A stretch of 64,000 bases of DNA, from positions 434,001 through 498,000 of the forward strand of contig NZ_OY782854.1 in assembly GCF_963678425.1 (NCBI RefSeq), in the 5' to 3' direction. Position numbers and translations under genes: made by a program. Below the pieces are notes generated by a model. That model was not told the origin of the DNA. It saw only the letters and a list, made by a program, of their open reading frames with translations, and made no database searches. The DNA is from an uncultured Bacteroides sp. (GTDB taxonomy: Bacteria; Bacteroidota; Bacteroidia; Bacteroidales; Bacteroidaceae). Within the stretch, counting starts at the first letter, position 1. Every line of letters begins with the position of its first letter. Shown piece after piece: positions 45,672 to 54,458 of this stretch.

Positions 45672-46742
45672 ATGAATAGAAGGAATTTTCTACAATTCTT
45701 GGGTGTTAGTTCTGCTGCACTTCTCATCCCCGGAGGATTGCAATCTAAATTGCTCAAATCAATGGCGCAAAATCCCAATATAAAACCAATCTCAGGATCT
45801 TGGTTTGAGTTTCAACACCTTTTGCCCTCGGAAGGGAGATATTGGGATCCGGCTTTAGCAAAATTTACTGCTGAACAATGGAAAGAGAAAGTAAGGGAGA
45901 TTAGTGAAATAGGATTTGAATATCTGGTGCTTCAGGAAATCGCTTTAGATGGGAAAGCTATTTATCCGTCTGGATTAGCCCCCCAATATCAGTTAGGTTG
46001 TGATGATCCATTAGAAGCTGTTCTTTCAGCGGCAGACGAAGTGGGAATTAAATTTTTTATAAGTAATGATTTCTGGGCAGATTGCCAGAAGGGCGATTTT
46101 TTAATGAATGATCCTGGTATTAGGAAACTTCGGGCGAAGGCAATGGAAGAGGTTACTAATAAATATGGTCATCATAAAAGTTTTTATGGCTGGTATTTTC
46201 CGAATGAATCTTATCTAATGCCTTATTTTGATGACAAGTTTATTAATTATATGAATGATTGTACCAGAACGGCAAAAATGTTAATGCCGGATAGTGTAAA
46301 CATGATTGCTCCATATAATATAAAAGCAGAAAAGTCAGATGATTTTTTTGTTAAGCAGTTAGAACGGATGAATATTGATATTATAGCTTATCAGGATGGA
46401 GTTGGTGTAAACTCAACTAGACTGGGTGAGCCGGCTAAATATTTTGAGAACTTGTACAAAGCACATCAAAAAGCATCCAGGGCAAGAATTTGGGCTGATA
46501 TGGAATTATTCTATTTCGAGGAAGGTACCAAAGGAAATCTTTTACCTGCTGATTTTGAGACGCGTATCTTGAAACAGATGGAAGATCTTTCTCCTTTTGT
46601 TGACAAGATATTATGTTACCAATATATTGGATGCATGAATAAACCGGGTTCAAAAGCGTATGCCGGACATGAGAACCAGGAATCTGTAAGGTTATACAAA
46701 CAATACAAAAATTGGTATGATGCTAATATCATTAATAAATAA
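45672..46742 (+). CDS. Tat-exported DUF4434-family protein (1)
   Basis: A 356-residue protein with a twin-arginine signal (NRRNFLQFLG, residues 2-11, then a hydrophobic stretch) and a predicted TIM-barrel-like domain of DUF4434 type: 'ISGSWFEFQHLLPSEGRYWD', 'EFEYLVLQEI'-like strand near 80, 'FYGWYFPNES' near 180, 'IDIIAYQDGVGV' near 240, 'RIWADMELFYFEEG' near 275. The Glu residues at strand ends suggest a glycosidase-like role, but none has been proved here. One of three DUF4434 domains in the locus. Confidence 0.75.
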   Translation: MNRRNFLQFLGVSSAALLIPGGLQSKLLKSMAQNPNIKPISGSWFEFQHLLPSEGRYWDPALAKFTAEQWKEKVREISEIGFEYLVLQEIALDGKAIYPSGLAPQYQLGCDDPLEAVLSAADEVGIKFFISNDFWADCQKGDFLMNDPGIRKLRAKAMEEVTNKYGHHKSFYGWYFPNESYLMPYFDDKFINYMNDCTRTAKMLMPDSVNMIAPYNIKAEKSDDFFVKQLERMNIDIIAYQDGVGVNSTRLGEPAKYFENLYKAHQKASRARIWADMELFYFEEGTKGNLLPADFETRILKQMEDLSPFVDKILCYQYIGCMNKPGSKAYAGHENQESVRLYKQYKNWYDANIINK

Positions 46743-46752
46743 TTAATTTAGG

Positions 46753-48159
46753 ATGAAGAATTATTTTATAGCCTTGATATTTATAATGTGCCCTTTTTTA
46801 TCTAATCAAGCATCGGCACAAATAAAATTGCGTTTACCATCTATACTAAGTGATCATGCTGTTTTGCAGGGATCATCTGAATGTAAGTTATGGGGATGGG
46901 GCCCAGGTGCAGAAACGGTAAAAATTGTTTGTAGCTGGAATGATAAGGATACAATATCTGTTCCTATTGATGCCAGATGTCTTTGGGAGACAACAATTAA
47001 AACTCCGAAAGGTACTGGACCATATAAAATAGAATTTATATGTGGAAAACAGTATCTTAAAATACAAGATATACTTGTAGGAGAAGTCTGGCTGTGTTCT
47101 GGACAATCTAATATGGAATTTAATTACAAATGGGGCTTGAATGATCCGGAATCTTTAAATACTTGTGAGAATGATTCTATCCGTTTCTTTCAGGTTGAAC
47201 AGGATTATGATGAATATCCAAGGAGTGATTGTAAGGGCAAATGGGTTTTGTGTAAAAAGAATACAATGCCAGATTTTAGTTCCTTGGGTTATTTCTTTGG
47301 TAAAAAGCTCTTCAATGCAATCAATAAACCTGTGGGGTTAGTTGGTGCATATTGGGGAGGTACATGTATACAGGTATGGATGCCTGAAGAATCTTTTGAA
47401 AATAATGATATGAAAAGGTTTTTATCAAATATAGAACCATATGGTTGGGCTCCTAAAGGTGGCGCATTATTATATAATTCGATGATAAATCCGATATCAA
47501 AATATAATTTTTCCGGAGTTCTTTGGTATCAAGGTGAAGCCAATGTTGCAGATTGTTCTTCTGACTATTCACAGTTGTTATCTTCTATGATTAATATGTG
47601 GAGAAATAAATTTGCAAATAATTTCCCTTTTTATGTAGTGCAAATATCGCCATGGAATGGCTATTCTGGGATAAATGCAGCGTTTTTAAGAGAACAACAA
47701 GAATTGGTGTCTAAAACTGTCTCCAATGTGGGTTTGGTTTCTGTTGCTGACTTGACTGATGATGTTGCTGATATTCATCCCAGAAATAAAAAAGGAGCAG
47801 GTGAAAGGGTTGCTGATTATGTCTTGTCTAAACAATATCATACTCAATCTGTGTTTAATCATCCTGTAATTGAAGCATGGAAGATCGATGGAAATAAAAT
47901 TGTAATGAATATAAAGTCATTGGATAAGTTAAAAACGAAGGGTAAAGAAGCTTCAGGGTGTTTTCAAATAGCAGGTGAAGATAAATTGTTTTACACAGCT
48001 AAGGTTGTGAAAAATGTAAAAAATAAGATTGTTATAGAGTCAAACAACGTAGTTCATCCTATCGCATTTAGGTATTGTTTTACTAATGATGCGATACCAG
48101 ATCTTTTTGACTCTAATGGTTTGCCTTTGCTTCAATATAGATCAGATAACTGGAAATAA
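46753..48159 (+). CDS. Sialate O-acetylesterase-type SGNH esterase
   Basis: A 468-residue secreted esterase (signal peptide 1-22). The catalytic Ser is in 'LCSGQSNMEFNYKWG' (GQSNM, near 117), and the Asp/His pair is in 'DDVADIHPRNK' (near 338). 'VLWYQGEANVAD' is also a family mark. Such enzymes take acetyl groups from sialic acid or from plant and bacterial polysaccharides, so substrate cannot be set. It lies 10 bases from the DUF4434 gene and 19 from the ribokinase gene. Confidence 0.87.
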   Translation: MKNYFIALIFIMCPFLSNQASAQIKLRLPSILSDHAVLQGSSECKLWGWGPGAETVKIVCSWNDKDTISVPIDARCLWETTIKTPKGTGPYKIEFICGKQYLKIQDILVGEVWLCSGQSNMEFNYKWGLNDPESLNTCENDSIRFFQVEQDYDEYPRSDCKGKWVLCKKNTMPDFSSLGYFFGKKLFNAINKPVGLVGAYWGGTCIQVWMPEESFENNDMKRFLSNIEPYGWAPKGGALLYNSMINPISKYNFSGVLWYQGEANVADCSSDYSQLLSSMINMWRNKFANNFPFYVVQISPWNGYSGINAAFLREQQELVSKTVSNVGLVSVADLTDDVADIHPRNKKGAGERVADYVLSKQYHTQSVFNHPVIEAWKIDGNKIVMNIKSLDKLKTKGKEASGCFQIAGEDKLFYTAKVVKNVKNKIVIESNNVVHPIAFRYCFTNDAIPDLFDSNGLPLLQYRSDNWK

Positions 48160-48178
48160 TATACTAAGAAAAAATACT

Positions 48179-49084
48179 ATGAAAAGAAAAAAACTATTAG
48201 TAGTTGGTAGCGTAAATACTGATATGGTTGTAAAATCGCATAGCTTACCAAAACCAGGTGAAACTGTTTTGGGAGGTACTTTTTTTATGAATGCTGGGGG
48301 TAAAGGTGCTAATCAAGCTGTTGCGGCAGCTCGTTTAGGAGCAGATGTTACTTTCATTTGTAAAATAGGGAATGATGCATTTGGTGAAACATCAAAGAAA
48401 CTATTTGAAAACGAAGGTATTGATACTTCGTACGTTTTGGTTGATCCTGATAATGCTTCTGGTGTGGCTTTAATAACTGTAGATCATAATGCAGAAAATT
48501 GCATCGTTGTTGCTCCTGGAGCAAACGCAAATCTTCATGCATCAGATGTTCCAGATTTACCAAGTATAATCGAACAATTTGATTATATATTAATGCAATT
48601 GGAAATTCCTTTGGAGACTATACAAACGGTAGCAGATATTGCTTACCAAAAGAATATACCTGTCATACTAAATCCAGCTCCTGCTAAGGCTTTGCCAAAC
48701 AGCTTGCTGAGTAAATTGTATTTAATTACACCAAATGAAACTGAAGCTGAAATTATTACCGGAATAAAGGTAATTGATGAGGATACCGCTTTGTTGGCTG
48801 CAAAGAAAATGCATGAATTGGGCGTTCATTGTGTGATAATTACTTTGGGTGCAAAAGGTGCATTTATATATAAAGATTCTCAGTCCGAAATTATTCCTTC
48901 TCTAAAAGTAAAAGCTGTCGATACAACTGCTGCTGGAGATATTTTTAATGGTGCACTAATTGTGGGATTAATGGAGGGTAGATCAATTAAAGAATCTGTT
49001 CAGTTTGCATGTAAGGCTTCTGCAATATCAGTCACTCGTATGGGAGCCCAGTCATCTGCACCATATAGAAACGAAATAATTTAA
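48179..49084 (+). CDS. rbsK: Ribokinase
   Basis: A 301-residue PfkB-family kinase: 'GSVNTDMVVKSHSLPKPGET' at the start, 'GGKGANQAVAAARLGADV' (sugar site), and 'VDTTAAGDIFNGALIVGLM' (catalytic Asp with anion hole). This is the ribokinase type: ribose to ribose 5-phosphate. The frame is open 31 codons further upstream (48086) but that part lies over the esterase end; ATG 48179 begins MKRKKLLVVGSVN, the proper start. With the ADP-ribosylglycohydrolase and GRP transporter it makes a ribose module. Confidence 0.9.
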   Translation: MKRKKLLVVGSVNTDMVVKSHSLPKPGETVLGGTFFMNAGGKGANQAVAAARLGADVTFICKIGNDAFGETSKKLFENEGIDTSYVLVDPDNASGVALITVDHNAENCIVVAPGANANLHASDVPDLPSIIEQFDYILMQLEIPLETIQTVADIAYQKNIPVILNPAPAKALPNSLLSKLYLITPNETEAEIITGIKVIDEDTALLAAKKMHELGVHCVIITLGAKGAFIYKDSQSEIIPSLKVKAVDTTAAGDIFNGALIVGLMEGRSIKESVQFACKASAISVTRMGAQSSAPYRNEII

Positions 49085-49094
49085 AATAAGATTT

Positions 49095-50648
49095 ATGATA
49101 AAGATCAGATTATTTTTAAGTGTTTTCATCTTTTCCATTTCGGTTGATATGTTTTCATGCCCATTATTAAATGGTAAAGGTGATAATGTTTCTGGCGAAA
49201 AGGTGTTGACGAAGGCTGTCCTTTTGGATAAAGTAAAAGGGGGATGGGCTGGAAAAACAATAGGATGTACATATGGGGGGCCGGTTGAGTTCCTATATAA
49301 TGGGACAATGATTCAAGATTATGTTCCTTTAAAATGGAATGACGAGAGTATTAAATGGTATTATGATAATTTCCCGGGACTCTATGATGATGTTTATGTT
49401 AACCTGACTTTTGTTGATGTCTTTGATCGTCTAGGAATTAAAGCTCCTGCAGATTCTTTTGCAATAGCTTTTGCCCATGCCAGTTATCCTCTTTGGCATG
49501 CAAATCAGGTTGCTCGTAATAATGTTTTAAATGGAATAATGCCTCCGGCTTCAGGTAATTGGCTCAATAATCCGCATGCGGATGATATTGATTTTCAAAT
49601 AGAAGCTGATTTTGCGGGAATAATGTCTCCGGGCATGCCTAATACTTCTTCTGAAATATCAGACAAAGTGGGACACATTATGACTTATGGCAATGGGTGG
49701 TATGGTGGTGTCTTTGTTGCTGCAATGTATTCTTTGGCCTATACATCTAATGACGTTGAATTTATTGTTTCTGAGGCATTGAAAACAATACCAGCTAAGA
49801 GTGCATTTTATCAATGTATTAGTGATGTTATAAAATGGCATAAACTATATCCCAATGATTGGAAGCAGACATGGTTTGAATGTGAAAAGAAATGGAGTAG
49901 TGATATTGGATGTCCGGATGGCGTTTTTGTTCCGCTTGATATAGATGCATTAATAAATAGTGCTTATGTTACAATAGGTTTATTATATGGACAAGGTGAT
50001 TTTGGAAAATCAATAGAGATCTCAACTCGTTGTGGATTAGATGCTGATTGTAATCCATCAACAGCAGCAGGTATTTTAGGGGTTATGCTTGGTTATAGTA
50101 AGATTCCGGAAGTTTGGAAAAGGCCATTATCTGGAGTAGAAGACAGACTTTTTTCTCATTCAAATTATTCTTTGAACAAAGCTTACAAAGTTAGTTATAA
50201 TCATGCATTGGCTATGATTCTAGAAAAAGGAGGCAAAGTTGATGATAATAATGTTATAATAAAATGTCAGAAACCTGTAGCTGTTAATTATGAACAATCT
50301 TTTGAAGGTCATTTCCCTAAAGAAAAGATTTCTGTTAATAAGTCTTTGAATAAAGAGATGGATGTTGAATTTAATGGGAATGGGGCTGTTTTTAAAGGAT
50401 ATGTGCAATGCTCAGATAGTAATTATGTTGCAGAAGTTGGAGTTATGGTAGATGGCAAAAATATGGAAACAATAAAACTGCCGGTTTCAACTCAGGATTC
50501 CAGAAGAGTCGATATATATTGGATATATCAATTAAAAGAAGGGGTGCATAAAGTTGAGTTTAATTGGTTAAATTCAGATTCTAAAGCGCAAGTCTATTTG
50601 GGGGATGCTATTATTTATACAAATTCTTCTAATATTGGTCACTTTTAA
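49095..50648 (+). CDS. ADP-ribosylglycohydrolase-family secreted protein
   Basis: A 517-residue protein with an N-terminal signal ending in FSC (possible lipid anchor), an ARH-type domain (about 30-375; 'GGWAGKTIGCTYGGPVEF', 'YDDVYVNLTFVDVF', and 'RCGLDADCNPSTAAGILG' with Asp residues for metal), and a C-terminal beta-sandwich region (about 400-510). ARH proteins split ribose bonds in ADP-ribose or nucleosides. A relative is found in the B. thetaiotaomicron ribose (rus) locus, from memory. Between ribokinase and GDPD genes. Confidence 0.82.
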   Translation: MIKIRLFLSVFIFSISVDMFSCPLLNGKGDNVSGEKVLTKAVLLDKVKGGWAGKTIGCTYGGPVEFLYNGTMIQDYVPLKWNDESIKWYYDNFPGLYDDVYVNLTFVDVFDRLGIKAPADSFAIAFAHASYPLWHANQVARNNVLNGIMPPASGNWLNNPHADDIDFQIEADFAGIMSPGMPNTSSEISDKVGHIMTYGNGWYGGVFVAAMYSLAYTSNDVEFIVSEALKTIPAKSAFYQCISDVIKWHKLYPNDWKQTWFECEKKWSSDIGCPDGVFVPLDIDALINSAYVTIGLLYGQGDFGKSIEISTRCGLDADCNPSTAAGILGVMLGYSKIPEVWKRPLSGVEDRLFSHSNYSLNKAYKVSYNHALAMILEKGGKVDDNNVIIKCQKPVAVNYEQSFEGHFPKEKISVNKSLNKEMDVEFNGNGAVFKGYVQCSDSNYVAEVGVMVDGKNMETIKLPVSTQDSRRVDIYWIYQLKEGVHKVEFNWLNSDSKAQVYLGDAIIYTNSSNIGHF

Positions 50649-50670
50649 ATAGATAAGGGCTAAAACTGAA

Positions 50671-51729
50671 ATGATTATGAAAAGAATAGAGTTGTTTTGT
50701 TTTTTAATGTTGACTCTTCTTTCGGCTAATACGAAAGCTGAATCTCCTGTTAAAAGATACAATCTTGATAGCTATAGAATACCGATAAATGAAAAGGGAG
50801 CTTTTGTGGGGCGCTTAATCTCTCAGACTCCAAATAAAATATATGAAGTAAAATTGCTACAGGATACGGCTAACATATTCTATATAAATAAGAAAGGCGT
50901 TATTCGCTTAAAGAAAAATGTAGCAATTAAGGAAAGTAGTCCTGTCTTTCGTTATGCAATTAAAGTTGAAGCAGATGGAAGTACGGTTGAATTTGAGCTT
51001 GTAAAAGATGAATTTATTAAAAATAAGGTTGTTGCACATAGAGGAGCATGGAAAAATACTAAAGTAGCACAAAATTCTATTCGTTCACTTGAAAATGCGT
51101 TCAAACTGGGATGTGCAGGGTCTGAATTTGATGTATGGCTTTCGTCTGACAATGTTGCAGTTATATCTCATGATTCAAAAATTGGAGGATTATCTATAGA
51201 GAATTCTACTTATCAGGAATTGTCAAAGGTGGTTTTACCTGCGGGAGATAAGGTTCCGACTTTGAAAGAGTATTTAGCAGAAGGAAAGACTCAAAATAAA
51301 ACGGCTTTAATTTTAGAAATAAAATCTTCAGGGATAAGTAACGAGAGGACATTAGAACTTACTGATAGTATCATATCAATAGTTCATCAGATGAAAGCTC
51401 AAGGTTGGGTAGAATATATAAGTTTTAGCTATGATGCATTAAAACATGGCTATAATTTGGACCCCTCAGCCAAGACTGCCTATCTATCTGGAGACAAATC
51501 TGTAAATGAAGTGAAGTCTGATAATATAACAGGAATAGATTATTCATTCTATTCTTATCGTTCCGATCCTGAATTAGTTCATTCAGCACATAAATTAGGC
51601 TTGACTACAAATGTATGGACAGTGAATGACAAAGATGATTTTAAAAACTATCTGGAAAGTGGGGTAGATTATATCACAACTGATGAGCCGGAATTGCTTT
51701 TGCAAATGATAAAGAACAGGGGTAAATAA
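50671..51729 (+). CDS. Glycerophosphodiester phosphodiesterase
   Basis: A 352-residue secreted protein (signal peptide 1-22). The first about 110 residues are a beta-rich domain of unknown type; the GDPD barrel follows (about 117-350). 'VVAHRGAWKNTKVAQNS' and 'SEFDVWLSSDNVAVISHD' carry the two His and the metal-binding Glu/Asp. It splits glycerol-phosphate diesters. Two starts (ATG 50671 and 50677) are equally good. It fits a phosphodiester-containing glycan as target. Confidence 0.87.
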   Translation: MIMKRIELFCFLMLTLLSANTKAESPVKRYNLDSYRIPINEKGAFVGRLISQTPNKIYEVKLLQDTANIFYINKKGVIRLKKNVAIKESSPVFRYAIKVEADGSTVEFELVKDEFIKNKVVAHRGAWKNTKVAQNSIRSLENAFKLGCAGSEFDVWLSSDNVAVISHDSKIGGLSIENSTYQELSKVVLPAGDKVPTLKEYLAEGKTQNKTALILEIKSSGISNERTLELTDSIISIVHQMKAQGWVEYISFSYDALKHGYNLDPSAKTAYLSGDKSVNEVKSDNITGIDYSFYSYRSDPELVHSAHKLGLTTNVWTVNDKDDFKNYLESGVDYITTDEPELLLQMIKNRGK

Positions 51730-51785
51730 AGTCATTGTATATTCTTAATCTATCTGATTAAATTATTAACTAATAAAATAAAATT

Positions 51786-52796
51786 ATGTTTATAGTAGAA
51801 AATTATTCGTTAGCAGTATTACTTTGCATAGTTACTATGCTTTGTTGGGGATCCTGGGGAAATACTCAAAAGTTGGCTTCAAAATCATGGCGATACGAAC
51901 TGTTTTATTGGGATTATGTCATCGGTATCGTCCTTTTATCCATCATTTTTGGTTTCACTTTTGGCAGTAACGGAGAATATGGACGAAGCTTTATTGAAGA
52001 TTTGTCTCAAGTAAACAGTGGAAATTTCTGGAGCGCCTTCATAGGAGGTATAATTTTCAATGCTTCAAATATTCTGTTATCATCAGCTATTTCTCTTGCA
52101 GGTATGTCTGTGGCATTTCCTGTTGGGGTTGGTTTGGCTCTTGTTCTAGGTGTGCTTATTAATTATATTGGAGCACCTAAAGGCGATCCTATGGTCTTGT
52201 TTTTGGGAGTAGCGCTTATTGTTGTTGCTATTATATTTAATGGGGTAGCTTCAGGTAAAGTTACAAAGAGTGATGAAGAAAGTAAAACAAAAAAGAAAGG
52301 CCTCATTGTTGCTATATGTGCTGGTGTTTTAATGTCTTTTTTCTATCGTTTTGTGGCTTCAGCAATGGATTTAGATCATTTAGAATCACCTACTGCAGGA
52401 ATGGTTACTCCATATTCAGCTCTGTTCATTTTTTCTTTAGGTATTTTAGCTAGTAATTTTATATTCAACACATTGGTGATGAAGAAGCCTTTTGTTGGTG
52501 AACCAGTTAGTTACAGCCAATACTTTAAAGGATGTATGAAAACTCATATAGTTGGTCTTTTGGGAGGAATTATATGGGGACTTGGTACTGCTTGCAGTTA
52601 TATTGCTGCAGGTAAGGCCGGAGCGGCTATCTCTTATGCTTTAGGACAAGGAGCAACTATGGTTGCTGCTATGTGGGGTGTATTTATCTGGAAAGAATTT
52701 AAAGGAGCTTCTAAATCGATTAATATATTATTAACTCTGATGTTTGTCTTATTTATTATGGGGCTAGTCTTGATTATTGTTTCAGGAGGAAATTGA
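51786..52796 (+). CDS. GRP-family sugar transporter (RbsU/ureide-permease-like)
   Basis: A 336-residue protein with about ten membrane helices and the GRP/ureide-permease signature 'TMLCWGSWGNTQKLASK' at the start and 'GLGTACSYIAAGKAGAAISY' in the second half. Such permeases take ribose, rhamnose or glucose; in the ribose locus of B. thetaiotaomicron the permease is of this kind (from memory). Last gene of unit 1; a strong terminator follows. Confidence 0.87.
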   Translation: MFIVENYSLAVLLCIVTMLCWGSWGNTQKLASKSWRYELFYWDYVIGIVLLSIIFGFTFGSNGEYGRSFIEDLSQVNSGNFWSAFIGGIIFNASNILLSSAISLAGMSVAFPVGVGLALVLGVLINYIGAPKGDPMVLFLGVALIVVAIIFNGVASGKVTKSDEESKTKKKGLIVAICAGVLMSFFYRFVASAMDLDHLESPTAGMVTPYSALFIFSLGILASNFIFNTLVMKKPFVGEPVSYSQYFKGCMKTHIVGLLGGIIWGLGTACSYIAAGKAGAAISYALGQGATMVAAMWGVFIWKEFKGASKSINILLTLMFVLFIMGLVLIIVSGGN

Positions 52797-52830
52797 GTAT
52801 GATTTTTTAGAATGTATAGAATTTGTTGGG

Positions 52831-52879
52831 AAAGTCCAGGCTTCATTCAATATAGTATTGGTAAAGCCTGGACTTTTTC
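52831..52879 (+). terminator. Rho-independent terminator of unit 1
   Basis: AAAGTCCAGGCTT (52831-52843) pairs with AAGCCTGGACTTT (52864-52876), 13 bp, followed by T. It closes the 40.0-52.8 kb unit. Confidence 0.93.
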
Positions 52880-53338
52880 TGTTTATTCTATTTGTTTTAT
52901 ATATATTAATAAATTTTTTATTTATATAAGGGTGGGTTAGGTTTATCTTTAATCTAAAAGAGTGCTCTATTTATTATTAAATAGCCTATTTGTAATCCTA
53001 ATATATTTTATTTTTTGGATTTAAATTCTATTAATTGTATAAAATATAGCTTATATTAAAAAAAAATAGATTAAATATTTGTTATATAATAAATATTTGT
53101 ATATTTGTAGCAGCGAATATTATTTTTATTGATGTTTCATGTTTAACCTAATTCTTTATATTTTTAATAAAATGAAGTTAATTACATTTTTGTTTATCTC
53201 TTGAATTAATTTTAGTTTTTAGTCAAGTTTACTGGACGTTGAGAGAGGTAATCATAATTGAATAAGGCTTTGGAATCCGATCCGCTCAAATAAGGATGAA
53301 CTAATTATCTTAGAAGAAATTAAATGTATTAATATATT
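52880..53338. other. Intergenic region before unit 2
   Basis: About 460 AT-rich bases. The only feature seen is the promoter B block (53059-53107); the rest is a leader of about 225 bases to ATG 53339. No gene or repeat of note. Confidence 0.7.
53059..53107 (+). promoter_or_regulatory. Promoter B of the glycan locus, conserved with promoter A
   Basis: A -33 TTTG (53078-53081) and -7 TATATTTG (53100-53107, exact TAnnTTTG) 18 bases apart. The 37-base block 53059-53095 is 36/37 identical to 39630-39666 of promoter A, and the -7 box follows at nearly the same distance. This suggests one regulator for both units. Transcription would start near 53114. Confidence 0.8.
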
Positions 53339-54451
53339 ATGGAAAGAAATAAACGTAGAGATTTCCTGAAAAAAGCTGCACTTGCAGGTGCTTCAGCAAT
53401 GGTAATTCCTTCTTTGATGGGATTCAAGGAGGAGGAGAGCATTAGTGGGGCAGGAGGGCTAAAACCTGACAGTTCTGTCGAAAGCAAACTTATTGTGCCC
53501 AAAAATAACGGACTGAAGATAACCGGTACATTTCTCGATGAGATTTCACATGACATTCCTCACCAGAATTGGGGCGAAAAAGAATGGGATCTGGATTTCC
53601 GCTATATGAAGAGTATGGGTATTGATACCGTTATCCTTATTCGCTCCGGTTACCGTAAGTTTATGACTTATCCATCAAAGTATCTATTAAAGAAAAAAGG
53701 ATGTTATATGCCTTCTGTTGATTTATTGGATATGTATCTTCGACTTGCAGAGAAGTACGATATGAAGTTTTACTTCGGACTGTATGACTCTGGGAAATAT
53801 TGGGATACAGGTGATATGTCCTGGGAAGTTGAAGATAATAAATATGTAATAGATGAAGTTTGGAGCAAATATGGTTCCAGATATAAAAGCTTTGGTGGAT
53901 GGTATATCAGTGGTGAAATAAGCCGTGCTACGAAAGGAGCGATTGGAGCTTTTCATGCAATGGGTAAGCAATGCAAGGATGTTTCAGGTGGACTGCCAAC
54001 TTTTATTTCTCCATGGATTGATGGAAAAAAAGCAGTTATGGGAATGGCTGGTGCAGGCTTAACCAAAGCAGAAGCAGTATCTGTTGAACAACATGAAAAG
54101 GAATGGAATGAGATCTTTGACGGAATCCATGATGTAGTAAATGCCTGTGCTTTTCAGGATGGTCATATTGATTATGATGAACTCGATGCCTTTTTTGCCG
54201 TGAATAAGAAACTTGCCGACAAGTATCATATGGAGTGCTGGACCAACGCCGAATCTTTCGATCGTGATATGCCTATTAAGTTTTTTCCGATCAAGTTCGA
54301 TAAACTTCGTCTAAAATTGGAAGCTGCCAAGCGTGCCGGTTATGACAAAGGAATTACCTTTGAATTCTCTCACTTTATGAGTCCGCAATCAGCCTATGCT
54401 CAAGCTGGACATCTTTACGATCGCTATAAAGAATATTTTGAAATAAAATAA
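53339..54451 (+). CDS. Tat-exported DUF4434-family protein (2)
   Basis: A 370-residue protein with a twin-arginine signal (KRRDFLKKAALAG) and a DUF4434-type barrel (about 60-345): 'ITGTFLDEISHDIPHQNWGE', 'MGIDTVILIRSGY', 'FGGWYISGEISRAT', 'ISPWIDGKKAVMG', 'VNACAFQDGHIDYDE', 'MECWTNAESFDRDM'. Conserved acidic residues at strand ends suggest a sugar-cleaving role. It is first of unit 2 and followed by the MFS porter and AGE epimerase, so its products are probably imported by the porter. Base composition looks richer in G+C than unit 1. Confidence 0.78.
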   Translation: MERNKRRDFLKKAALAGASAMVIPSLMGFKEEESISGAGGLKPDSSVESKLIVPKNNGLKITGTFLDEISHDIPHQNWGEKEWDLDFRYMKSMGIDTVILIRSGYRKFMTYPSKYLLKKKGCYMPSVDLLDMYLRLAEKYDMKFYFGLYDSGKYWDTGDMSWEVEDNKYVIDEVWSKYGSRYKSFGGWYISGEISRATKGAIGAFHAMGKQCKDVSGGLPTFISPWIDGKKAVMGMAGAGLTKAEAVSVEQHEKEWNEIFDGIHDVVNACAFQDGHIDYDELDAFFAVNKKLADKYHMECWTNAESFDRDMPIKFFPIKFDKLRLKLEAAKRAGYDKGITFEFSHFMSPQSAYAQAGHLYDRYKEYFEIK

Positions 54452-54458
54452 AATACAG

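Noticed and set aside
48086..48178. Extended start of ribokinase
   Set aside because: It overlaps the end of the esterase gene and the conserved ribokinase start is at ATG 48179.
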